Source: Bacillota bacterium (GTDB taxonomy: Bacteria > Bacillota > Clostridia > Saccharofermentanales > Fastidiosipilaceae). From it: a stretch of DNA of 9,291 nt. Made by a program: the position numbers and the translations under genes. Positions within the stretch are counted from its first letter, which is position 1, and each line of letters starts with the position of its first letter. The notes under the pieces were generated by a model that was not told the origin of the DNA, ran no database searches, and saw nothing but the letters and a program-made list of their open reading frames with translations. Location of the stretch: positions 1-9,291 of the forward strand of contig JAEWGS010000097.1 in NCBI GenBank assembly GCA_023388205.1. Direction: 5' to 3'. Below, in pieces: positions 1-8,500 of this stretch.

Positions 1-258
1 ACGCATTTCGCTGAGGAAGGGGGCGTACTGATGGTACAAATCGACAACTAAAGGCGTCTTATGCCCCAGTGGGAAAAAGCCCACAGCTGCCCAAGCCAGG
101 GCCAAGAGCAACATCGGCAAAAGGAAACTCCAAATCCTTATGTTCCGTGTCTCCTGCTTCTGATAAGCCGAAAAAGTCATCGTTTTTTGTGCCCGGGGTG
201 CTTTTTGGGGGCACTTCGGTTCAACTTCTCGCTGATCATTCTGTTGACGCTGTCGCAA
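1..258 (-). CDS. YfhO-family integral membrane protein, N-terminal fragment (cut by the window edge)
   Basis: This is the beginning of a minus-strand gene whose remainder lies left of position 1. After a polar, basic stretch comes one clear membrane segment (IWSFLLPMLLLALAWAAVGF). It is followed by PLGHKTPLVVDLYHQYAPFL, which resembles the first periplasmic motif of YfhO proteins (a G-D/H-K-x-L-x-x-x-D-L-x-x-Q-Y-x-x-F pattern). YfhO proteins are large multi-pass membrane proteins; the Bacillus one is linked to sugar modification of cell-wall polymers. An ATG at 279-277 is in frame, but it has no Shine-Dalgarno and sits only about 15 nt from the predicted transcription start. The TTG at 258-256 has GGAGG at 271-267 with 8 nt spacing, so I prefer it. 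An in-frame stop lies just above the ATG. The family call rests on about 45 residues and could be wrong; the presence of a real gene is fairly safe. Confidence 0.62.
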   Translation of the reverse strand, partial: MRQRQQNDQREVEPKCPQKAPRAQKTMTFSAYQKQETRNIRIWSFLLPMLLLALAWAAVGFFPLGHKTPLVVDLYHQYAPFLSEMR

Positions 259-300
259 AACGAGATCCTCCACTGTCATTTTTACTTACTTAAACTCGAG

Positions 301-331
301 ATTATACCAGCCTCCCTCAGTCGCTTTTCAA
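301..331 (-). promoter_or_regulatory. Extended -10 promoter for the yfhO-like gene
   Basis: On the minus strand a perfect TATAAT lies at 306-301, preceded by TGG at 309-307, which makes an extended -10 element (TGnTATAAT). A TTGAAA at 331-326 could be the -35, with a 19-bp spacer that is longer than the ideal 17. The predicted transcription start is near 294. That leaves a 36-nt leader to the TTG start at 258, with its GGAGG, but only about 15 nt to the ATG at 279. Confidence 0.6.
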
Positions 332-366
332 TCCATTCTTTGGGGGCAAATTTTTTTACAATTTCT

Positions 367-419
367 CAGAAAGGGTCACAAGGGACACAAGAAGGGGCTC
401 TTCCGCCTTTCTGTTTTTT
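367..419 (+). terminator. Orphan terminator-like hairpin upstream of the MATE gene
   Basis: On the plus strand CAGAAAGG (367-374) can pair perfectly with CCTTTCTG (406-413), followed at once by six T residues (414-419). The 31-nt loop contains a further small hairpin, GAAG (391-394) with CTTC (400-403). This is the layout of an intrinsic terminator, but no plus-strand gene lies upstream within the window. It may end transcription entering from the left, or be an attenuator or short RNA end before the MATE gene at 662. It has no poly-T in the minus direction. The long loop makes it weaker than a classical terminator. Confidence 0.4.
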
Positions 420-661
420 CAATAAAGCGCAAATCCCAAGGCGCAACGCCCGGCTCCGCAGCACAAACGACTCAAGCACTCAAAGCTCAAACGCCGCAGA
501 CAAATCACGCGGCAGCAGCGCCTCAGACCGCAAAATTTTACACATCACCGAAAATATAACTTTTGCCTTGCCTATGATGAATTGAAACAAAAGGCCTACA
601 ATTTCATTCGTCGATAAAAAAATAAAAATCAAAGTAGCCACAGAAAGAAAGTTCTAGCCCC

Positions 662-2089
662 ATGCTCAAATCCGCCAAACGCATCCGAAAAGCCAAAGAT
701 CCAAAACCTCGCGAGACCCCCGACCTTTCCACGCTCAGCCCAAAGGAGTCTCGCAAAGCGGTCCTAGGCCTCGCCTGGCCCGTGCTCTTAGAGCTGCTCC
801 TCGCCTCGCTTTTTGGCATGCTCGACATGATCATGTTGGGCCAACTCCCCGACAAACACATGAGCGCTGCAGCCGTCGCTTCGGTCGGGATCACCAATCA
901 ACCTCTCTTTCTCGGTTTCGACCTGATCCAAGCTTTTAACGTTGGTGGAACCGCCATCATTGCCCGATATTTCGGTGCAGGTCGACGTTCTGAAATTTCT
1001 TCGGTCATCAAGCATGTCTTAATTTTGAGTGCGCTTTTACTCGCCTTGCCCTACTCGATTCTTGGGGTCGCTTTTGCCAAAGAAATCATGGTTTTGATGG
1101 GCGCGCAGACAGACACGCTATCTGCAGGGATAAACTATTTCCGGATCATGATGGGCTCCTTTATCTTTCAGGCTCTGACTTTCGCACTGTCTGCGGCCTT
1201 GCGCGGTGTGGGTGAAACCCGAATTCCCATGCGCGTCAACATTATCGCTAACAGTTTCAATGTTTTTGGAAACGCCATCTTAATTTATGGTCTGCTCGGT
1301 TTCCCTGCGCTCGGTGTCGTCGGTGCTGCGGTCAGTACGGCACTTTCCAAAGTGATTAGCTGCGTCCTCCTCTTTTACCACGTCATTTATAAAGCCGAAA
1401 TTTGTCGTTTAAATCTCAAAGAGCCCTTTCATTTTTCAAAGAAAACCATGTCCAACCTCATCCAAATCGGTATTCCCGCCGCGGGCGAACGTTTGGTCAT
1501 GCGTCTTGGCATCATTTTATATACCCGAATTGTGTCAGGCCTTGGCACCGCCATTTACGCCGCACACCAGACCGCGCTCAATATTTTGTCTTTGAGCTTT
1601 GCTCCGGGTAACGCCTTCTCCATTGCCGCTTCTGCGCTTGTCGGTCAATCTCTAGGACGAAAAAGCAGCGCCAGTGCCGAAAAAGCCATTCTCGCCTGTC
1701 AACGTTACGGCGCTGTCGTTGCCTTCTTCCTCGGGCTCATCTTTTTCTTCTTCGCGCCCCAAATTTGCCGCAGTTACAACAATAATGAAATTGTTTATCT
1801 CAACGCAGCTATGGCCTTGCGCATCATCGCTTTTAATCAGCCCTTCCAGGCCTCCACTTTAATTTATTCGGGGGCACTTCGCGGGGCAGGGGATACCTTC
1901 TTTCCCATGCTCGCCTCAACGATCACGATTTTGGGACTTCGTGTCATTTTGGCCTCAGTCTTTGTCAAGTCCTTCGGCTTCGGCCTGATTGGTGCCTGGG
2001 CAGCCACCTTTATCGATCAATTTATCCGCTTTTTCCTCATTCTCTGGCGCGTGCGGCAAGGCAAATGGAAACACATCAAAATCCGCTAA
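662..2089 (+). CDS. MATE-family multidrug/cation efflux transporter
   Basis: The product is a 475-residue membrane antiporter of the MATE (MatE) family, which exports drugs or metabolites in exchange for Na+ or H+. The length fits the family (about 440-480). The two-fold repeat typical of MATE proteins is visible: SAALRGVGETRIPM at 177-190 in the first half and SGALRGAGDTFFPM at 403-416 in the second. About twelve hydrophobic segments are spread from residue 33 to 462, beginning with AVLGLAWPVLLELLLASLFG. About 30 polar, basic residues precede the first helix. N-terminal family features such as the loop after MLG and the GGTAIIARYFGAG stretch (95-107) are intact. The ATG at 662 has only a weak AGAAAG-like site upstream, and no better start leaves the first helix whole. 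Substrate cannot be inferred. The gene is monocistronic, with its own terminator, and converges on clpE. Confidence 0.93.
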   Translation: MLKSAKRIRKAKDPKPRETPDLSTLSPKESRKAVLGLAWPVLLELLLASLFGMLDMIMLGQLPDKHMSAAAVASVGITNQPLFLGFDLIQAFNVGGTAIIARYFGAGRRSEISSVIKHVLILSALLLALPYSILGVAFAKEIMVLMGAQTDTLSAGINYFRIMMGSFIFQALTFALSAALRGVGETRIPMRVNIIANSFNVFGNAILIYGLLGFPALGVVGAAVSTALSKVISCVLLFYHVIYKAEICRLNLKEPFHFSKKTMSNLIQIGIPAAGERLVMRLGIILYTRIVSGLGTAIYAAHQTALNILSLSFAPGNAFSIAASALVGQSLGRKSSASAEKAILACQRYGAVVAFFLGLIFFFFAPQICRSYNNNEIVYLNAAMALRIIAFNQPFQASTLIYSGALRGAGDTFFPMLASTITILGLRVILASVFVKSFGFGLIGAWAATFIDQFIRFFLILWRVRQGKWKHIKIR

Positions 2090-2137
2090 ATCGATTCGCT
2101 AAAGTGATCGACTAAAGCGATCGACTAAAGTGATACG
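2086..2137. repeat. 13-bp tandem repeat, four copies, over the MATE stop codon
   Basis: Four adjacent 13-bp units start with CTAAA: 2086-2098 (ctaaatcgattcg), 2099-2111 (ctaaagtgatcga), 2112-2124 (ctaaagcgatcga) and 2125-2137 (ctaaagtgatacg). The first copy contains the TAA stop of the MATE gene, so the array grew from, or into, the gene end. The units carry GATCG-type sequence. Confidence 0.75.
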
Positions 2138-2148
2138 CGATATGAATT

Positions 2149-2185
2149 AAGAGGCGCGAGCTTCAAAGCACTCGGCGCCTCTTTT
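2149..2185 (+). terminator. Intrinsic terminator of the MATE gene
   Basis: AAGAGGCGCGAG (2149-2160) pairs with CTCGGCGCCTCTT (2171-2183), with one bulged base and a 10-nt loop, and runs into TTTT at 2182-2185. It lies 60 bp after the MATE stop. In the opposite direction the same stem is preceded by AAAA and followed by TTAATT, so it may also serve clpE weakly. I saw no better terminator between the clpE stop and this site. Confidence 0.8.
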
Positions 2186-2224
2186 ATGTCATCTTTTATG
2201 CCATTTTTTATTTTTTATGCCATC
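2182..2224. repeat. 12-bp A/T-rich direct repeats after the terminator
   Basis: Three near-identical units occur: TTTTATGTCATC (2182-2193), TTTTATGCCATT (2194-2205) and TTTTATGCCATC (2213-2224). The first two abut, and the third follows a 7-nt T/A spacer. They lie between the convergent MATE and clpE gene ends. The first copy overlaps the T-tract of the terminator. No function is evident. Confidence 0.6.
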
Positions 2225-2277
2225 TAAAATCAACCAGGCGATATCCCCTGCGCTGAGCCATGAGGGGCGCGTCCAAA

Positions 2278-5253
2278 TTACTGACAACTGATCTGATAAG
2301 GGTCTTTTTCGTTCGCATCATACGCAACGCGAATCAGTTGACAGCCTTCCAAAGCGCCTGAAATCACCTTGTCTGCGAGCGGATCTTCAATACGACGCAT
2401 GATCACTTTGCGAAGTGGCCGCGCACCGTATTCAGGATCGTAACCCTCTTTGGCTAAAGCATCTTTCGCTTCATCGGAAACGCACAAATCCATGCCGCGC
2501 TCTTTGAAACGCGCTTTGAGATCGCCAAGCATCAAATCCACAATTTGACGGAGCTCTTTTTCGCTGAGCTTTTGGAAGACGCAAATGTCATCCACACGAT
2601 TCAAGAATTCGGGACGGAAAAGCTGTCTCAAACTCTCTTCTGCCTTGCGCTCCAAATCTTGATAATCGGATCCAGCGAAGCCCATCGCCCCACCGCGGCG
2701 GCTCATGCCCGCATTCGAAGTCATGATGATGATTGTGTTTTCAAAGTTCACGGTACGTCCTTGATTGTCTGTCAAGCGACCCTCGTCTAACACTTGCAAA
2801 AGCAAATTCATAATGTCCGCATGGGCTTTTTCAATTTCATCGAGCAAAATAACACTGTAAGGTTTGCGTCTCACGCGCTCCGTAAATTGATTGCCATCAT
2901 CGTAGCCCACATAGCCCGGAGGCGCCCCAATCAGCTTGCTCGCCGAATAAGGCTCCATGAATTCCGACATATCCAAGCGAATAAAAGCATCTTCTTGGTC
3001 AAACATCACCAGCGCCAAAGCCTTGACGAGCTCAGTCTTACCCACCCCTGTCGGCCCGACGAAAATAAAGGAGGCCGGCTTACGTTTCGCACCGAGACCA
3101 GCGCGATTTCTTCGAATGGCACGGGCCAATGCTTTGACTGCTTCATCTTGACCAATGAGTCGCTCATGAATCCTAGATTCCAAATTCATCAAGCGATCCA
3201 CCTGGGTCTCTGTCAAACGCTCCAAAGGAATCCCCGTCCAGTGTGAAACGACCTCCGCCAAATCTTCCACAGTAATTTCTTTGGGCGGATTTTGGGCTTC
3301 AAGCTCTTTGAGGCGAGATTCGAGGCGTGCAATCTTACTTTTGTTCTCTGCCTGAAGCTCATAAAAGCTCTCGATATCCTGTGTTGCATCTGCCCCACGT
3401 TCCAAAAGTCGACGCTCAAGTTCAAGGGCCTCATCAAGTTCTTTGTGCAAATGATGCAGTTCAACCAAAATTTTATTGTCCAGATTTGCTTTGGAACCTG
3501 CCTCATCCAAGAGGTCAATGGCTTTATCCGGTAAAAAACGATGTGTAATATAGCGCTGACTCAGGCGCACCGCCTCCGCGATGACCCCCGGCTGAAAATG
3601 CACATGGTGATGCCGCTCATAATAAGCGCGCGTCCCCTCAAGCATTGCTATCGCTTCCTCCGTTGACGGTTCCTCGACGATCACTTGCTGAAAGCGTCGC
3701 TCTAAGGCGCTATCCTTTTCGATGAAACGACGATATTCATCCAAGGTGGTCGACCCCAGCACACGAATCTCACCGCGCGCCAAAGCCGGTTTCAAAATAT
3801 TTGCCGCGTTCATCGCCCCTTCAGCATCGCCTGCGCCCATAATGTTATGCAGCTCATCGATCACCAAAACGATGTGCCCCGCCTGCTTGGCTTCCTCGAC
3901 CAAACCCTTCATACGACTTTCAAACTGTCCACGAAATTGGGTGCCCGCAACCATCGCCGTCATATCGAGCAGATAGACTTCCAAATCGAGCAATTTATCT
4001 GGAACATCTCCAGCTACAATCCGCGCAGCCAAACCTTCTGCGATCGCCGTCTTACCGACGCCCGGCTCACCGAGCAAGACCGGATTATTTTTATTGCGTC
4101 GATTGAGGATCTGAATCACACGGCTCAGTTCTTCTTCACGACCCACCAAAGGATCCAAAGCGCCCACTTTGGCGCGATCGTTGAGGTTCTGACCAAACTG
4201 ATCCAAAAATTTATAGCGTTTCTTCGAGGGCTGTTCATCGCTTGAATCTGACTGACCATTGTCCTTGGCCTGAGTGTGCATCAACTCCTGTCCCGATTCA
4301 CGGCTCCAGTCGTTTGGCGCATCGTCCCCATCTTTTCCGCCTCTTGCCGCACCGACAAGATAAAGCCCCTGGTCGCCATATCCAAAATCTTCTTGAGCCC
4401 TGTCCTTCTCATCTTCCTTGGCATATTTTTGCTCTGGCACTGAGCCCTCATCCGCCTGATGCACGACTTGATCGGCTTCGCCTTTGGCTTCCGCCTGTGG
4501 CGCATCAGCCGTTTTGGCTTCGGGGCGCACCTCATTCTGCTCGACTGATCCTTGAAGCGCTGCGTCCTCCGACCTCGCTCCGCCAGCCGCGGCTTTGTCT
4601 GCTGCCGCTTTGTCTGCCGCCTTATCTGCTTCTTTGTCTGCAACCGCCTTATCTGCCGCGGCTTTGTCCAAGCTTGACTCAGCAGAAGCTTGTGCAGACG
4701 CTCCAGAAGAAGCCATTTCAACCCCAGACTTCTGAACTTTCGCCGCCCCCTGATCCGTCGTCCCTTCCTCGGGCAAAGGAAGCAACACATCATCTAGAAA
4801 TGGCGCACTGTGTTGCAGCGCTTCTTCCTCCATGCGTCTTTGGCGCTCTAAGCGCAATTGCGCAAGCCTCGCATCAATTTCACGATCCAAAGCCTGATCG
4901 CGCATCGACGCTTCATCCTCTTTTGAACCCTGAGAAGGCTGCCTCGCAAAATCAGCCAAAGTATAAGCCTCTTGCTCTGGATTCAGCCCCATTTGCATCA
5001 TCTGCTCTAATAGATCTTGAGGATGGCCCTGTCCTTCAAAGGCCTCCATGGCATCATTGATATTCGCTTGAATCGACGCTGCATTTTCCGGCGTGACGCC
5101 TTGTGCCGCCAGCAGTTGCTCGATCCCTTGCATACCCTGTTCTTTTTGCTTCAAAGCACAAGTCAAGCACAGCGTCCGCTTCGCCTGACTCGGATCCTGA
5201 GAAATTGCATAGATCACCGCGGCGTTTTTACCGCAGACTTCACATTTCAACAT
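2278..5253 (-). CDS. clpE: ClpE-like Clp/Hsp100 ATPase (unfoldase subunit) with long low-complexity linker
   Basis: This is a two-ring-domain AAA+ unfoldase expected to feed substrates to ClpP in the cytosol. Residues 1-32 form a C4 zinc finger (C4, C7, C29, C32), the ClpE signature; the double Clp-N repeat of ClpC/ClpA is absent. AAA-1 has Walker A GEPGVGKT (395-402), pore motif GTQFRGQF (437-444), Walker B VLVIDE (462-467) and sensor LGSTT (499-503). A charged coiled-coil middle region spans about 595-655. AAA-2 has Walker A GPTGVGKT (733-740), pore loop GYVGY (780-784), Walker B ILLDE (802-806), a ClpP-loop-like MGF (857-859) and sensor-2 GARPLRKV (943-950). Bacillus ClpE is about 700 residues; the excess here lies mostly in residues 100-345, which are acidic and Ala/Asp/Lys-rich with DKAAADK repeats. 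AGGAG at 5270-5266 lies 12 nt before the start, a long spacing. ClpC is the alternative, but the zinc finger argues for ClpE. Confidence 0.9.
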   Translation of the reverse strand: MLKCEVCGKNAAVIYAISQDPSQAKRTLCLTCALKQKEQGMQGIEQLLAAQGVTPENAASIQANINDAMEAFEGQGHPQDLLEQMMQMGLNPEQEAYTLADFARQPSQGSKEDEASMRDQALDREIDARLAQLRLERQRRMEEEALQHSAPFLDDVLLPLPEEGTTDQGAAKVQKSGVEMASSGASAQASAESSLDKAAADKAVADKEADKAADKAAADKAAAGGARSEDAALQGSVEQNEVRPEAKTADAPQAEAKGEADQVVHQADEGSVPEQKYAKEDEKDRAQEDFGYGDQGLYLVGAARGGKDGDDAPNDWSRESGQELMHTQAKDNGQSDSSDEQPSKKRYKFLDQFGQNLNDRAKVGALDPLVGREEELSRVIQILNRRNKNNPVLLGEPGVGKTAIAEGLAARIVAGDVPDKLLDLEVYLLDMTAMVAGTQFRGQFESRMKGLVEEAKQAGHIVLVIDELHNIMGAGDAEGAMNAANILKPALARGEIRVLGSTTLDEYRRFIEKDSALERRFQQVIVEEPSTEEAIAMLEGTRAYYERHHHVHFQPGVIAEAVRLSQRYITHRFLPDKAIDLLDEAGSKANLDNKILVELHHLHKELDEALELERRLLERGADATQDIESFYELQAENKSKIARLESRLKELEAQNPPKEITVEDLAEVVSHWTGIPLERLTETQVDRLMNLESRIHERLIGQDEAVKALARAIRRNRAGLGAKRKPASFIFVGPTGVGKTELVKALALVMFDQEDAFIRLDMSEFMEPYSASKLIGAPPGYVGYDDGNQFTERVRRKPYSVILLDEIEKAHADIMNLLLQVLDEGRLTDNQGRTVNFENTIIIMTSNAGMSRRGGAMGFAGSDYQDLERKAEESLRQLFRPEFLNRVDDICVFQKLSEKELRQIVDLMLGDLKARFKERGMDLCVSDEAKDALAKEGYDPEYGARPLRKVIMRRIEDPLADKVISGALEGCQLIRVAYDANEKDPYQISCQ
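4579..4668 (-). repeat. clpE: Coding repeat: Ala-Asp-Lys array inside clpE
   Basis: Residues 196-225 of the ClpE-like protein are a degenerate array of DKAAADKA/DKEADKAA units, encoded by repeated gctttgtctgccgc-like DNA (plus-strand reading). It sits between the zinc finger region and AAA-1. The array is predicted to be soluble, and helical or disordered. Such repeats are prone to length change by slippage, so the copy number may differ between strains. Confidence 0.8.
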
Positions 5254-5388
5254 CGTGGCTCTCTACTCCTAAATTTCTGTCCTATGCCGTTGGTTCAAGC
5301 GTCTTTCCATACTCAGTCGTCACACCAAGCTCTGTTATCTTGCCCGTTCCAATAACACACCTTAAGCCTTTTCCTGCTCTTCCTTCAA

Positions 5389-5411
5389 AGTCAAAGAAAG
5401 ACAATGTCAAA
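5389..5411 (+). promoter_or_regulatory. CtsR-like operator upstream of clpE
   Basis: CtsR, the class III heat-shock repressor of Bacillota, binds tandem heptads of the form RGTCAAAnAnRGTCAAA. The plus strand at 5389-5405 reads AGTCAAAGAAAGACAAT. The first heptad and the central A are perfect, and the second heptad has 5 of 7 matches. A further GTCAAA follows at 5406-5411. The site is about 136 bp upstream of the clpE start. The minus strand here also contains TTGACA (a possible -35), but I could not find a matching -10. CtsR control of clpE is established in related bacteria, so the location fits, although the second half-site is imperfect. Confidence 0.45.
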
Positions 5412-5515
5412 CTCACGATGTATTAAATCACAGTCTGCGACCTCATGCGGCCACATCTCGCGCAATTTATGATCTTTTCACACTTTATTCAGATTCATTT
5501 GTTGAGATGCGCCCT

Positions 5516-8500
5516 TTATTTCAAAGATCGTTTCTGTTTTTTCTTCAGGGGCTTCTCTTTCTTTTGATCTTTTGATGAGGCTAAAGGCTTCGCTGCATCG
5601 TCGTGGCCTAGTGCTGCATCGCCGCGCCCTGGTGCTTCGCCATCGCGTCCTGGCGCCTCACCGTCGCGCCCTGCTGCCTCCGCCACATCAGCCCCATTAT
5701 CCTCCGAGCTCAAACATCCCTCTTTTTCATCTCGCAAACGCTCTCTGGCAATCAAGGCACGCAAATAGTGACCTGTGTATGACGCCGAACACTCAGACAC
5801 CTCCTCCGGCGTGCCGACCGCGATCACCTGACCGCCACCTGCCCCGCCTTCAGGCCCCAGATCAATAATGTAGTCACTGCATTTGATCACATCGAGGTTG
5901 TGCTCGATCACAAGGACCGTATTCCCCCCATCGACCAGGCGCTGCAAAATGTCGATCAAGCGCCGGACGTCATCCATATGCAGACCCGTTGTCGGTTCAT
6001 CCAAAATATAAAAGTCATTGCCGCTCGATCGCCGCGAGAGCTCACTGGCAAGCTTCACGCGCTGCGCCTCACCGCCCGATAGCTGCGTACTCGGCTGCCC
6101 AAGACGAATGTAGCCCAAGCCCACATCCTCTAAAGTCTGAAGCTTAGTGCGAATCTTAGGTACGTGTTCAAAAAAGGCCAAAGCCTCCGTGACCGTCATA
6201 TTGAGTACTTCGGAAATATTCTTTCCTTTATAAGTCACATCGAGCGTTTCACGGTTGTATCGTTCACCGTGGCACACATCACAAGTGACATACACATCGG
6301 GCAAAAAGTGCATCTCAATTCTTTTGACGCCATCGCCGCCACAAGCTTCGCAGCGCCCGCCTTTGACGTTAAAACTAAAGCGCCCGGGTGCATAACCTCT
6401 TTGCTTCGCCAAGTTGCTACCTGCAAAAAGCTCACGAATCAAAGTGAAAACACCGGTGTAAGTCGCTGGGTTAGAGCGCGGCGTTCGCCCAATCGGAGAC
6501 TGATCGATCGCGATCACTCGGTCTAAATATTCCACGCCGTGTATCGCTTCACAATGGCCATCATGCTGCCTCGCTCCGTTGAGTTCAGCCTGCATACGCC
6601 GCAACAAGATCCCATTGACTAGGGAGCTTTTCCCAGATCCTGAAACCCCAGTCACACACGTCAAAACGCCAAGCGGTACTTTGACATGACAATGCTTCAA
6701 ATTATTCTCGTGAGCACCGATCACTTCGATCCAATGAGCGCGAGGCTTACGGCGCTGCTGCGGCATATAAATGCGCGCACGGCCACTCAAATATTTCCCC
6801 GTCAAAGACGCCTTGTTCTCGCAAAGTTCATCATAAGAACCGCTGGCAACCACTTCGCCCCCTAGTTCGCCTGCGCCAGGACCCATATCGATGATAAAAT
6901 CCGCTTCCCCCATCGTCTCTTCATCATGCTCGACCACCAGCACCGAATTCCCAAGATCCCGCAGGTGTTTCAACGTCGCCAAAAGCCTCGCGTTGTCCCG
7001 CTGGTGCAAGCCGATGCTCGGTTCATCCAAAATGTAAAGCACGCCCGTCAGTCCAGAGCCAATCTGAGTGGCCAGACGAATGCGCTGCGCCTCACCCCCA
7101 GACAAGGTCGATGAAGCCCGACCGAGATTCATATAATCCAAGCCAACATCGATGAGAAACTTGAGCCGCCCTTCGAGTTCGTCAAAAACTTTGGCGACAA
7201 TTTTTTGCTGCATGTCTGTCACCTGGTGCTGCGCTTCTTCCAAGAAATCCTTGAGTTCTTTGAGCGGCAACTCGCACACTTCAGCGATATTTTTGTTGTT
7301 GATCCGCACGGATAAAGCCTCAGGTCGCAGCCTCGCCCCATGGCACTGGTCGCAGGTATGCACCATCATGTAATCTGCGTAGGTCTCACTCGCCACCCCT
7401 TCTTTGAGTCGCTTTTTCATTCCAGGAATGATCCCTTGCCACTTCGCTTTATAATTTTTTTTGCGTGCGTAACGTGAATTGGACGTATCCACAGGGATTT
7501 TTTTGTCATTGCCAAAAAGGACTAGATGCTTCGCATCCTCACTGAGTTCCTCCCAAGGCGTATCCATCGAGAAACCATAATATTCCGATAGAGAGGCGAT
7601 AAAGCTATGCGTCCATGACGTCGGATCTGCAATATTGAAGCCCTGAACCGTGATGGCCCCCTCGTTGAGCGAAAGCATCGGCTGTGAGACAACCGCCTTA
7701 GGATCAATTTCATCAAACTGTCCCAAGCCCGTACACGATGGGCAAGCTCCGTGCGGATTATTAAAAGAAAAAAGTTGCGGCGTAATATCCCCCAGGGACA
7801 CATTGCAATGCGGGCACACGTTGTGCTCAGAAAAAAGCTGATCCGTCCAAGACTCTTGCCCCTTCGCGTCTTTGTGTCTGCAGCTGACCAAACAGAGGCC
7901 ACCGCCGTATTTCAACGCCGTCGCTGTGGAGTCGGCGAGTCTCGCATGCGTTTCTTCTTTTAAGATTAAGCGATCGACCACAAGCTCAATATCATGCTTG
8001 ATATTTTTATCTAAACTAGGAACTTGATCTAGCGTATAAATCTCGCCATCCACACGCACACGCATGAAGCCTTCTTTGACAAAGTCTTGAAAAAGCTTTG
8101 CATACGTTCCTTTTCTTCCGCGCACCACCGGCGCCAAAAGCATCATGGCTGTGCCGATTCCCAGCGCCTCAATACGCTCTACGATTTGATCCAAAGAAAG
8201 TTGTTCGATTGGGCGACCGCACTTTGGACAATAGGCCTGTCCCACACGGGCAAAAAGCAGGCGCAAGTAATCGTAAACTTCAGTCACCGTACCCACCGTC
8301 GAGCGCGGATTGTGCGAGGTCGTCTTTTGATCAATGGAAATCGCAGGAGAAAGGCCTTCAATGCTATCCAGATCCGGCTTTTGCATCTGTCCCAAGAACA
8401 TGCGCGCATAAGCAGACAAGCTCTCAACATAACGCCTTTGCCCTTCTGCATAAATTGTGTCAAAGGCCAAAGAACTTTTGCCCGAGCCAGAAAGACCCGT

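Larger units (their letters stand above)
280..661. other. Intergenic region between divergent yfhO-like and MATE genes
   Basis: This stretch separates two divergent genes. It holds the minus-strand promoter at 301-331 and a plus-strand hairpin with a T-tract at 367-419, both listed separately. The middle part (about 420-540) is rich in C and A on the plus strand, with short CTCAAA-like repeats near 470-492 and several CGC-rich dyads. The last 100 bases before the MATE gene are A-rich. Long open frames cross the region on the plus strand, including one from 61 that runs over the yfhO-like gene. Their translations have no recognisable domain and no plausible ribosome site, so I do not call a gene. 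I could not find a convincing -35/-10 pair for the MATE gene. Confidence 0.5.

Noticed and set aside
61..585. 174-codon open frame on the plus strand at the left end
   Set aside because: It runs opposite the yfhO-like coding sequence and then through spacer. The translation has no family resemblance and no ribosome site, while the minus strand gives a sensible membrane protein start.
2228..2270. Separate clpE terminator (CCCCT/AGGGG stem on the minus strand)
   Set aside because: Five base pairs with a 13-nt loop and no T-tract after it; too weak to call.
4242..5060. 272-codon open frame on the plus strand opposite clpE
   Set aside because: It mirrors the Ala/Asp/Lys-rich linker of clpE, giving a Pro/Leu/His-rich translation without any domain, ribosome site or promoter. 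It is an antisense by-product of base composition.
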